The translations under genes and the position numbers were made by a program. 64,000 nucleotides of DNA from Desulfovibrio sp. (GTDB lineage: Bacteria > Desulfobacterota > Desulfovibrionia > Desulfovibrionales > Desulfovibrionaceae): the NCBI GenBank assembly GCA_022839785.1, contig JALHJW010000001.1, positions 1-64,000 of the forward strand, written 5' to 3'. Shown here piece after piece: positions 44,507 to 52,353 of this stretch (position 1 is the first letter of the stretch; the number at the start of each line of letters is the position of its first letter). The notes under the pieces are model-generated. The model was given only the letters and a program-made list of their open reading frames with translations. It had not been told where the DNA came from and searched no databases.

Positions 44507-44979
44507 GCCCTGTCCTGCGCCTCCTTTCCCATCCGCTCCTGGCCCTGGCCTTGCGGCTCTACATCGGCGGACTGTTCGTCTACGCGGCCATGTACAAAAT
44601 CAACTACGCGGCCGAGTTCGCCGCCACCATCGCCAGCTACCGCATCGTGCCCTGGTGGGGCGTCAACCTCCTGGCCGTGTTCATGCCCTGGCTGGAACTG
44701 GTGGCCGCGGTGATGCTTCTGGCCGGCTTCCGGCTCAAGGCGGCGGCCGCCGTCATCGCGGGGCTGCTCGTCGTCTTCACCGTGGGCATCCTGGTCAATC
44801 TGCTGCGCGGCTCCGAAATCTCCTGCGGCTGTTTCCACACCCTGGAGGACGCCATCAGTTGGTGGACCGTGCTGCGCGACCTCGCCTGGCTGGCCATGAT
44901 TCTGCACGTCTTCTTCTTCGACCGCCTTCTGCAGGTGGACCGCGCCCTGATGCGCGACCTCAAGGAGATTGCGCCATGA
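44503..44979 (+). CDS. MauE/DoxX-family membrane protein
   Basis: 158 residues with four membrane helices and the MauE/DoxX pattern LALRLYIGGLFVYAAMYKI near the start and FMPWLELVAAVMLLAG in the middle. The conserved Cys pair SCGCFH lies between helices three and four, as in MauE-like redox proteins that move electrons or disulfides across the membrane. It overlaps the genes on both sides by ATGA, so it is tied to the rhodanese fusion and the lipoprotein. Confidence 0.85.
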   Translation: MSPVLRLLSHPLLALALRLYIGGLFVYAAMYKINYAAEFAATIASYRIVPWWGVNLLAVFMPWLELVAAVMLLAGFRLKAAAAVIAGLLVVFTVGILVNLLRGSEISCGCFHTLEDAISWWTVLRDLAWLAMILHVFFFDRLLQVDRALMRDLKEIAP

Positions 44980-45311
44980 GCGCCCTGATCCGCGTGCTCG
45001 TCCTGACCGCCCTCATGCTTCTGGGCTGCGGCGCCAATGAGCCCGAGTCCCCGGCCGCTCGACTGCCGGGCAGTTGGGAAGCCGAAACGGCGGAAGGCCG
45101 CGTCGTCCTCGTGCTGCAGGAAGACGGCAAAGGCGTCTGGCGCACGGAGCTGGACGAGGCTCCGTTCAGATGGTCGGTGAAGGGGGAAGGCCTCGTGCTG
45201 CACACGCGCTCCGGAGGGGCCGTGGCCGCCTCCCTGCCCAGCGACGGAACTTTGCGGTTGAACATGCCCGGGGTCGGGGAACTGCTTTTCTCCCGCACGG
45301 AACGGAAATGA
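44976..45311 (+). CDS. Small lipoprotein of unknown function
   Basis: 111 residues with a lipoprotein signal (LIRVLVLTALMLLGC, Cys about 17) and a compact beta-rich mature part beginning LPGSWEAETAEGRVV, like lipocalin-type or META-like small barrels. It has no cysteines after the lipobox. The ATG overlaps the MauE-like stop, making it the last member of the redox string. Confidence 0.8.
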   Translation: MSALIRVLVLTALMLLGCGANEPESPAARLPGSWEAETAEGRVVLVLQEDGKGVWRTELDEAPFRWSVKGEGLVLHTRSGGAVAASLPSDGTLRLNMPGVGELLFSRTERK

Positions 45312-45350
45312 GCCGGAGGGGGCGGTGGCCCCTCCGGCTCGACCTTGGAG
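45310..45350 (+). repeat. Hairpin direct repeat, copy 1
   Basis: GAGCCGGAGGGG / CCCCTCCGGCTC 12-bp hairpin followed by GACCTTGGAG. It lies at the stop codon of the lipoprotein gene and probably serves as its transcription end. It is 40/41 identical to the copy at 45673. Confidence 0.85.
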
Positions 45351-45672
45351 GCATCCCACCGTTGCGGACCGGTGAAATTCCTCTTGAGGAGCAGGAATGC
45401 GGACGTCCGGACGGGAGGCCTTTTTCTGCGCCCACCCGCCAGGGATGCCGCCTGTCCGTGCACAGGAGGCGCACTGACGGCATCGACAAATCAGGGCGGA
45501 CCATGGATGATCGATTGAGAAACTTCAAAAAAATTTCGCTTGCGCGCGGATTGATACCGAACGATCGCACAAGACAACCCTGAAAGGGCCTTCCCTGGCC
45601 CTGGCCAACGCCACGCACCCCTGGAATCCGGCCACAAAAAATCATCCGAACATTCTTCGGCAGAGACAAGAA

Positions 45673-45713
45673 GAGCCGGAGGGGGCGGTGGCCCCTCCGG
45701 CTCAACCTTGGAG
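45673..45713 (+). repeat. Hairpin direct repeat, copy 2
   Basis: Same 12-bp GAGCCGGAGGGG hairpin and ACCTTGGAG tail as copy 1 with one difference (A for G at 45704). On the minus strand the hairpin is followed by TTCTTGTC, so it could also end the leftward fdh transcript. Confidence 0.85.
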
Positions 45714-45760
45714 ATGCCCCGCGGCCAAGGCCGCGGGGCGGGTCATGCGAGGCGGAATCA

Positions 45761-45785
45761 GGCCCGGGGCTTCGCGCCCCGGGCC
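45761..45785 (-). terminator. Hairpin just downstream of fdhB
   Basis: Perfect 10-bp stem GGCCCGGGGC / GCCCCGGGCC with a 5-nt loop, 12 nt past the fdhB stop. No T-tract follows, so it may be a 3'-end stabiliser rather than a full terminator. Confidence 0.45.
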
Positions 45786-45797
45786 GTCGTCCACGGA

Positions 45798-46517
45798 TTA
45801 CGCGCGCCTGAAGGGCGCGCCCAGCCCGGCGAGCAGGCTGCGGCGGGTCAGCGGCGCGGACGGGATGCCCGCCTCGGCCACGGCCCACTTGTGGTACAGG
45901 TCGGGTTTCTTCTGGAACAGGAAGAAGACCCGGACATCGTCCACGTTGCCAAGCGCGGCCTCGGGGTACCGTTTCTTCGCCTCCTCCAGACGCTTGTTCG
46001 CCAGCTCGATCATCTCCTCCCGGTCGCCGAAGTTCATGGCGCCGGTCGGGCAGGACTGCACGCAGGCGGGCATCAGGCCGTTGTGCACGCGGTCGTAGCA
46101 CATGTCGCACTTGCTCCACACGCCGCTCTTCTCGTCCATGCGCGGGATGTTGTACGGACACAGCTCCTCGCCGGTCATGCCCTCGATGGCCTTGGTGAAC
46201 TGCGTGTAGATCACCGCGCCGGTCAGCTCGTCCTTGATGACCGCCCGCTCGTCGTAGCTGTCGGCCATCATCTTGCACGGCGGCTCCACGCAGTGCCTGC
46301 ACTGGTCGGGGAAGAACAGCCACTGCAGGCCGCCCTTGTCCTCCAGCTCATTGAAACGCACCAGTTTGTAGGTCACGAAGTTCAGATCCACGGGGTTCTG
46401 GTGCGAGCCCCAGTTCTGGGTTTCGGTCGCGGGCAGCTTTTTCCACTGCTTGCAGGCCACCTGGCAGCCCCGGCAGGCGGTGCAGCGGGTCAGGTCGATG
46501 AAGAAGCTCTTTCCCAT
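45798..46517 (-). CDS. fdhB: Formate dehydrogenase iron-sulfur subunit
   Basis: Electron-transfer subunit of 239 residues. Its four [4Fe-4S] motifs are visible: CTACRGCQVACKQW at about 12-25, CRHCVEPPC, CPYNIP with CDMCYDRV, and CVQSCPTGAM. No membrane anchor or signal peptide is present, so it would be exported as a complex with FdhA through the Tat system. There is no gamma (cytochrome b) subunit nearby, which fits the two-subunit periplasmic FdhAB of Desulfovibrio that passes electrons to cytochrome c3. It starts 10 nt after the fdhA stop. Confidence 0.95.
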   Translation of the reverse strand: MGKSFFIDLTRCTACRGCQVACKQWKKLPATETQNWGSHQNPVDLNFVTYKLVRFNELEDKGGLQWLFFPDQCRHCVEPPCKMMADSYDERAVIKDELTGAVIYTQFTKAIEGMTGEELCPYNIPRMDEKSGVWSKCDMCYDRVHNGLMPACVQSCPTGAMNFGDREEMIELANKRLEEAKKRYPEAALGNVDDVRVFFLFQKKPDLYHKWAVAEAGIPSAPLTRRSLLAGLGAPFRRA

Positions 46518-46527
46518 GGCTGCCTCC

Positions 46528-49500
46528 TTAGGCCTTCTTCACGTTGACCATGAAGGCCTTGGTTTCCGGAATGCCGGTGTTCGGATCGCCCACGGACGGC
46601 GTCAGGATGTTCGCCGAGTCGCCGCCGTTCTTGGGGTAGATCCAACCGTAGTGCCAGGGGAAACCGACGAGGTGGACCGTCTGTCCGTCCACCTTGAAGG
46701 GCTTCAGACGCTTGGTGACGATGGCCACGGCCCACAGCGAGCCGCGCTGACACTCCACCGTGACCTTGTCGCCGTTCTTGATGCCCCGCATCTTGGCCAG
46801 CTCCTCGCTCATCTCGCAGAACATCTGCGGCTCGGCTTCGAGCAGCCAGGGGGTATAGCGGGTCATGAGGCCGGTCTGCCAGTGCTCCGTGACGCGGTAC
46901 GTGGTGCCCACGAAGGGATACCGCGGATCGCACACGGCCTTCTTCTCCTCGGAGAACTGCAGCGCCGTGGGGTTGTGCAGCTGCTTGGAGAACGGGTGCT
47001 TGGACACCGGGCACTCAAGCGGCTCGTAGTACTCGGGGAAGGGACCGTCCGCCGTGCCGGGGCCGTACAGCTGGCCGTGGCCCTGCGGACGCATGATGAA
47101 CGGATGTTTGTCGCCGGGTTTCCACCCGCCGTCGGGCACGTCTCCCACCCATTTGGCGCCGTCCCACTCCACGACCGCCTTTTCGGGCGCGTAGGGCTTG
47201 CCCTCCGCGTTCACCGAGGCGCGGTTGTAGATGATCCGGCGGTTCACCGGCCAGGCCCAGGACCACTTCGGGTACAGCCCGATCTTGGCCTGCATGGGCG
47301 TCTGCTCCTTGGAGCGCCGCGCCGCCATGTTGCCGTCGTCGGTGTACGAGGCGCAGTAGATCCAGTTGCCCGAACAGGTCGAGCCGTCGGCCTGGAGCAT
47401 GGCGAAGGACGGAACCTGGGATCCCGCCTTGTAGGTTTTGTCGCCGATGGTCACGTCCTTGAGGAAGCAACCGTTGATGACCTTGGCGACCCTGTGCGGA
47501 TCGAACTCGCCATGGTCGTCCTCGTAGTCCCAGTACAGGTTGAGGATCGGGTCGGGGAACGCGCCGCCTTCCTTGGCGTACATCTCGCGCACCTTGTCCA
47601 TGATCAGCATGATCATGTCGCCGTCGGGCTTGGTGTCGCCCAGCGGCTTGGGACCGCGGTAGCGCCACTGCATCCAGCGGCCGGAGTTGGAGATGGAGCC
47701 CTCCTTCTCGTAGGAGACCGCGCAGGGCAAGAAGAAGACCTCGGTCTTGACGGCCGCGGGCGTCATGCCCGGTCCCTTCCAGAAGGAGCCCGTCTCGTTC
47801 TCGAAGATGTTCACATTGACCATCCAATCGAGCTTGGAGAGGGCTTCGCGGGTCTTGTTGGAGTTGGCGCCGCCGCAGGCCGGGTTCTGCCCCCAGGCGA
47901 AGAAGCCCTTGAATTGGCCCTGCAGCATCTTGTCGAACATGACCAGCCAGGAGTAGCCCTTGGCGGACAGCGTCTCCAGCTTGGGCAGGTACGAATAGGC
48001 CGTGTCCAGATCAGGCTCGCGCCACATGGATTTGAGCAGGCTGGCCATGTACTTGGGCGTGTTCTGCCACCAGTTGGCGCTCTTGGGGTCCTTGCTCACC
48101 GGGGTGTTGGCCTTGTTGTAGTCGGCCAGGGTGGTCAGCGAGGCCAGGGGAGCCTTCAGGTAGCCGGGGATGATGTGATAGAGCAGGGCCTGGTCCGTGG
48201 AGCCCTGCACGTTGGCTTCGCCGCGCAGCGCGTTCACGCCGCCGCCGGCCACGCCCATGTTGCCCAGCAGCAGCTGGATGATGGACATGGCGCGGATGTT
48301 CTGCACGCCCACGGTGTGCTGGGTCCAGCCCATGGCGTACATGATCGTGCCCGACTTGTCCGGCTTGCCCGTGGCCGCGTAGGCGTCGTAGACCTTCACC
48401 AGGTCCTTCTCGGAAGCGCCGGAGATGCTGGAGACGGTCTTCAGGTCGTACCGGGCGTAGTGCGCCTTCAGAAGGTTGAACACGCAACGGGGATTCTGCA
48501 GCGTGGGGTCCTTCACCGGCTCGCCGTCGGCGTCCAGCTCGAAAGCCCACTTCTTCTGGTCGTAGGAACCGGTCTTGGGATCGAAGCCCGCGAAGACGCC
48601 GTCCTTCAGCCCGAAATCCTTGCCGACCACGAAGGAGGCGTTGGTGTAATTGGTCACGTACTCCTTGAACCACAGATTCTTGTCCAGGATGTACTTGATC
48701 ATGCCGCCCAGGATGGCGATATCCGAGCCCGAACGCATCGGGCAGTAGATGTCCACCTTGGCGGAGGTTCTCGTGAAACGGGGGTCCACGTGGATCAGGG
48801 TCGCGCCGTTATCCTTGGCCCGCATCACCCACTTGAAGGAGATGGGATGGTTCTCGGCCGGGTTGGCGCCCATCATGAGCACGCAATCCGCGTTCTTCAG
48901 ATCGATCCAGTGGTTGGTCATCGCGCCGCGTCCGAACGACTCTGCCAGAGCCGCCACCGTAGCGCTGTGTCAGATACGCGCCTGGTGCTCGATGTACACC
49001 AGGCCCAAGGCTCTCAAAAAGGTTTGGTAGAGCCAGCACTCCTCGTTGTCGAGGGCGGCGGAGCCGACGCTGGCCATGGCCTCGGTGCGGTTGACCACCT
49101 GTCCCTTGGCGTTGGTCTTCTGGAAGGACTCGTCGCGCGTCTGCTTGATGCGCTTGGCGATGGAGTAGATGGCGTAGTCCCAGGAGATGGGTTCCCACTT
49201 GTCCGTGTACGGCGCGCGGTACAGGGGCGTCATGACGCGCTTGTCGTTCTCGGCGAGCTGCCAGAGCGACGCGCCCTTGGCGCACAAGGAGCCTTCGTTG
49301 ATCGGATGGTCGGGATCGCCCTCGATGTTGATGGCGCGGCCCGAGCCGTCCTTCGCGGTGTGCACGATCAGACCGCAGCCCACCGAGCAGTAGCAGCAGA
49401 CCGTCGTGGTCTCTTTGGCCCAGCGCGTTTTCAGCAGCTGCGCCTGGGCGGCCGTGGGGGAGAGGTCGATGCCGAGCCCCCCGAAGGCCGCGCCCGCGGT

Positions 49501-49548
49501 CGCCACGCCCGCGAGCTTGAGGAAGTCACGTCTACAGACCTTCATCAT
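46528..49548 (-). CDS. fdhA: Formate dehydrogenase catalytic subunit, selenoprotein with Tat signal
   Basis: Oxidises formate (or reduces CO2) at a W or Mo bis-MGD centre in the periplasm; 1006 residues with UGA at 48972-48970 read as selenocysteine 193. The flanking sequence EHQARI-U-HSATVAALA matches the active site of Fdn/Fdh selenoproteins. The signal peptide carries RRDFLKLAG (Tat). A [4Fe-4S] site is in CCYCSVGCG with a later Cys in GSLCAKG. Other landmarks are RGAMTNHWIDLKNAD and GANPAENHP. Two adjacent ATGs follow GGAGG; the first is used. Adjacent tungstate transport favours a W enzyme. Confidence 0.96.
48938..48952 (-). promoter_or_regulatory. Candidate bacterial SECIS hairpin in fdhA
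   Basis: In the mRNA, 17 nt after the UGA codon, GGCTCT-GGC-AGAGTC can form a 6-bp stem (one G-U pair) with a 3-nt loop. Distance fits bacterial SECIS elements, which lie just after the codon. The loop does not show the Escherichia coli GU bulge pattern clearly, so the exact structure is a guess. Confidence 0.4.
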
Positions 49549-49877
49549 GTTCCTCCTTTCCTGGTTGGCGGCTCAACTGCCGCAGGCTTCCCGGCCGAGA
49601 GCGAGCTGCAGGGCGTAGCCCCACCTCTCGAAAACCGCCGGAACCGGCCTCGGGACACGCTGGGGACGCTTCGCCGTCCGGGTGCGGACGCGCAACGCGC
49701 GGGCGCGCAAGCGCACCGGCTCCAGGCTGATGCCCAGCCCGGCGAACGGACAGCACGGCGCAACGGCATGAACTGTCATTCGTCCCCCTGTTGTTTCCGC
49801 CGCGACGAAATACCGCGGCGAGCCTTTTGGTGCTTCAGTTTACGTGGTGGCGAAGGCGGCGAAAAAAGGCAACGTGT
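49549..49877. other. Gap between the transposase-like gene and fdhA
   Basis: 329 nt with at most one small ORF (49573-49779). The part next to the transposase-like gene (49780-49877) is moderately AT-rich and could hold an internal promoter for fdhAB, although no strong -35/-10 pair is visible. Confidence 0.5.
49573..49779 (-). CDS. Possible small protein upstream of fdhA (68 residues)
   Basis: Begins MTVHAVAPCCPFAGLG and is rich in Arg and Pro. A ribosome site AGGGGG lies 4 nt before the ATG, and the stop is 24 nt ahead of the fdhA start, so it could be a leader cistron. There is no domain, signal peptide or homology that I recognise. High-GC DNA yields spurious frames of this length, and codon use here is Arg-heavy, so it may not be real. 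Confidence 0.35.
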   Translation of the reverse strand: MTVHAVAPCCPFAGLGISLEPVRLRARALRVRTRTAKRPQRVPRPVPAVFERWGYALQLALGREACGS

Positions 49878-50744
49878 TCAGGATTGCGTTTGCTCTGGCA
49901 CCAGGGCGCAGAGTCTGTCCGCAAGGAGGGGGAAGAGATCGTCGCTTCGGTGGTTGTACCGGAACTCCAATTCCTTGAGATAGAGCGGAAAACGCCGCGG
50001 GGTCACGCCGTTGAAGCGGCGCAGGCGGGCGCGGGCGAAGCTCCAGAAGCTGCCCGAAAGGGAGTCCACGTAGGCGCTGCGCCCCCGGATGTTGACGTAG
50101 TTGAGCGGCAGGCCGTCGTCTCCGCAGAACATCAGGGCGTCGTAGCGCTGGTAGCGGTCGGTGTAGATGATGCTGCCCATGCGGGTCAGTTTGAGGCTGA
50201 AATGCAGGTTGAAGTGGAGCACGGTCTCCGCCTGGACCTGGGGCAGGAGGTCGATGAAGACCCATCCGTTCTTCTCGATGATGCCGAAGACCGGATAGCG
50301 GTTGAGCGCGGCGTGGCTGTCGTCCGCGGCGGGTCGTTCGCACAGCCCGAGGTCGAGGCCCGAGGAGACGTGCATGAGCTGCATCGCATCCAGCGCACCC
50401 GCCAGGATGGACAGCCGAAGCGTGGTCATGGCCTTGTACACGGTGTTGTAGGAGAGACGAAGCTCCGGGGCCATGCGGTTGGCCGTCAGCTCCAGCTCGA
50501 AGAGCTTGAGGAGCCGCAGCCAGTCGCGGCAGGAGAGCCCCCCCCGGTTCAGGAAGCGGCGCGAGAACTCGTGAAAGGTGTAGCGGCAGCCGCCGCAGCG
50601 CAGGCGTTGGTCCGCCAGGCGGTAGACCTTCTCGCAGGCGCAACGGGGACAGATCGGATCGCCGCCCGGAAAGCAGCGCTTCAGCAGGTAGCGGCGGGCC
50701 GCCGGCTCGTTGCGCACATGGCGCTCGAACTCGACCAGATCCAT
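49878..50744 (-). CDS. Degenerate IS1595/ISXO2-like transposase in the fdh operon
   Basis: 288 residues laid out like an IS1595-family transposase. An N-terminal zinc ribbon (CPRC about 31-34, CGGC about 52-55) leads into CGGCRYTFHEFSRRFLNRG. A helical DNA-binding region follows (LSYNTVYKAMTTLRLSIL), then a DDE-type domain (YPVFGIIEKNGWVFIDLLPQ, IIYTDRYQRYDAL, SFWSFARARLRRFNGV, KELEFRYNHRSD). The usual acidic residue before FWS is missing (SLSGSFWS), so cutting activity is doubtful. No inverted repeats flank it. It follows moaA by 8 nt on the same strand, which suggests a domesticated DNA-binding protein. The start at 50744 removes an upstream frame inside moaA. Confidence 0.8.
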   Translation of the reverse strand: MDLVEFERHVRNEPAARRYLLKRCFPGGDPICPRCACEKVYRLADQRLRCGGCRYTFHEFSRRFLNRGGLSCRDWLRLLKLFELELTANRMAPELRLSYNTVYKAMTTLRLSILAGALDAMQLMHVSSGLDLGLCERPAADDSHAALNRYPVFGIIEKNGWVFIDLLPQVQAETVLHFNLHFSLKLTRMGSIIYTDRYQRYDALMFCGDDGLPLNYVNIRGRSAYVDSLSGSFWSFARARLRRFNGVTPRRFPLYLKELEFRYNHRSDDLFPLLADRLCALVPEQTQS

Positions 50745-50752
50745 AGCGCGGC

Positions 50753-51757
50753 CTAGCCTCCGATGGCCTGCATGCGCCTCAGCGCCACGGGCGCGCCGAG
50801 TTTTCGGGCGCGCAGCAGTTCCACGCCCACCGGCTTGGTCTTCAGAGCGCGGCGCATGATCCGGGCCAGACGTCCCCGGCACGCGCCGCGTCCCCGGAGC
50901 GCCGGGCGCAGACGGTATTCCGTGTCCGAAAAGAGACAGGTGCGCAGTCTGCCGTCCGCGGTGATGCGCAGACGGTTGCAGGTTCCGCAGAAATGGTTGG
51001 AGAGGGGCGAGATGAGCCCGAGCCGCCCTGCGCCGCCTTTTATGGAAAAAACCCGTGCCGGGCCGCTGGATTCCTTGTCCCGCTCCAGCGGCTCAAGCTC
51101 CGCCAGACGCGAGGCCTCGACCAGGATATCCTCGGCGCTCCAGAACTCGGCGGGATTCCAGGGCACGGCGTCACCCATGGGCATGTGCTCGATGAAGCGC
51201 AGGTCGATGGGCAGGGCGCGGGCCAGATCGAGGAACGCTCCGAGTTCGTGATCGTTGACCCCGCGCATGGCCACGGCGTTGACCTTGACCCTCAGCCCGG
51301 CTTCCAGGCAGTCGTCGATGGCCGTGCGCACGCGGCCGAAGAAGTCACGCCCGGTGATGCGCAGAAAAGTTTCCGGGTCAAGGGTGTCCAGGGAGATGTT
51401 GATGCGCCGCACGCCGAGTTCCGCCAGACAACGCGGCACGCCCTCCAGCAGGGTGGCGTTGGTGGTCAGACGCACGTCCATGGCCGGATGGTCCCGCCGG
51501 ATGGCCTCGATGAAGCCCATGACGCCCTTGCGCACGAAGGGCTCGCCCCCGGTCAGCCGGATCTTGCTGATGCCCAGCTCGCTGGCCGCGCCGATGCACT
51601 CCAGCATCTCCTCGTAGGTCAGGATGTCGCCGTGCTGCAGAAAACGCATGTTGTGGCAGGACCAGCAGTAGCTGCAGCGCAGGTTGCAGCGGTCCGTGAC
51701 GGAGAGCCGGAGATAGCTGACGAAGCGGCCGTGGGAATCCGCTGCCGGAGCGCTCAT
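50753..51757 (-). CDS. moaA: GTP 3',8-cyclase MoaA
   Basis: Radical-SAM enzyme for the first step of molybdopterin synthesis, 334 residues. The SAM [4Fe-4S] motif is CNLRCSYC (about 23-30). LTGGEPFVRKG and TTNATLLEG follow. The C-terminal second cluster has CGTCNRLRITADG and a further Cys in RTCLFSD. The extreme C-terminus is AIGG; the terminal Gly-Gly is functionally important in MoaA. It overlaps the mobA end (ATGA). No moaC or moaE lies here. Confidence 0.95.
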   Translation of the reverse strand: MSAPAADSHGRFVSYLRLSVTDRCNLRCSYCWSCHNMRFLQHGDILTYEEMLECIGAASELGISKIRLTGGEPFVRKGVMGFIEAIRRDHPAMDVRLTTNATLLEGVPRCLAELGVRRINISLDTLDPETFLRITGRDFFGRVRTAIDDCLEAGLRVKVNAVAMRGVNDHELGAFLDLARALPIDLRFIEHMPMGDAVPWNPAEFWSAEDILVEASRLAELEPLERDKESSGPARVFSIKGGAGRLGLISPLSNHFCGTCNRLRITADGRLRTCLFSDTEYRLRPALRGRGACRGRLARIMRRALKTKPVGVELLRARKLGAPVALRRMQAIGG

Positions 51758-52353
51758 GCCCGTTCCTCCAGTGCCCGCAGCACCGCGAGGTCGGCGGGGA
51801 AGTTGACGTTGAAGAAGGGCATGGCGTCATCCCGCGAATACGGGATGTGGTGCCGGAGCGCAGGCGTGAAGATGGCCGAGAGTTTGCGCGTCCCGCCCGC
51901 CAGGGCGGCCTCGATGACCGCGGCGGCCCCCGGCTCGTAGACCGAGACCAGGGCCTCTATGTAGCCCGTCTCGACCTGCAGGAAGGTGGTCACGAGCCGC
52001 TCCGCGGGCCGCCGCGCCCAGGCCGCGAGAAGGACGGAGAGTATCTCGTCCGTGAGCAGCGGCAGGTCGCAGGAGGTCACCAGACACGGCCGCCCAAGGG
52101 CGCGTAGAGCCGTGAGCACGCCGCCCGCCGGTCCAAGGCCCGGAACGTCGTCGAGCAGCCAGGGCACATCGAGGCCGTGAGCGGCCGGATCGCGGCCCAC
52201 CACCCGGACTTCGGGCAGGAAGGCCTGCAGGCGGCGCACCGCCTGCCCCAGCAGATCGTCGCCGCGCCAGGCCACGAAGGCCTTGTCCCGCCCGAGCCGC
52301 GTGCTCTTGCCGCCGGCCAGGACCACGCCGCAGGGGAGTTTCGCCGCGCTCAC
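51754..52353 (-). CDS. mobA: Molybdenum cofactor guanylyltransferase MobA
   Basis: Adds GMP to molybdopterin to make the MGD form used by FdhA; 199 residues. The nucleotide-binding start is VVLAGGKSTRLGRDKA with Lys in the expected place; VTSCDLPLL gives the metal-binding Asp. FFNVNFPADLAVL is the usual MobA end. The start is GTG at 52353, overlapping the fdhD stop (GTGA), which signals coupled translation. Confidence 0.92.
   Translation of the reverse strand: MSAAKLPCGVVLAGGKSTRLGRDKAFVAWRGDDLLGQAVRRLQAFLPEVRVVGRDPAAHGLDVPWLLDDVPGLGPAGGVLTALRALGRPCLVTSCDLPLLTDEILSVLLAAWARRPAERLVTTFLQVETGYIEALVSVYEPGAAAVIEAALAGGTRKLSAIFTPALRHHIPYSRDDAMPFFNVNFPADLAVLRALEERA

Larger units (their letters stand above)
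45312..45797. other. Intergenic region between the lipoprotein gene and fdhB (convergent)
   Basis: 486 nt without a convincing gene. It holds two copies of a GC-rich hairpin repeat and a third hairpin near fdhB. Between them is unremarkable sequence of lower GC (about 45500-45560, with an A-run and TTTCGC) in which I see no tRNA, selC or small ORF with a good ribosome site. Confidence 0.6.

Noticed and set aside
45351..45672. selC or another RNA gene between the hairpin repeats
   Set aside because: No cloverleaf or long acceptor stem could be formed by eye.
48957..48972. fdhA appears to be two genes or a pseudogene split by a stop codon
   Set aside because: The stop is UGA exactly at the selenocysteine site of formate dehydrogenases, and the same frame continues with conserved sequence on both sides.
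46450..49983. 1177-codon open frame on the plus strand across fdhA
   Set aside because: It is antisense to a strongly conserved selenoprotein gene; its product has no recognisable domain and is rich in His, Val and Gly as expected from an antisense frame in high-GC DNA.
50753..50882. N-terminal extension of the transposase-like protein upstream of 50744
   Set aside because: It lies inside moaA, is Arg/Pro-rich, and the zinc-ribbon region begins naturally at the later start.
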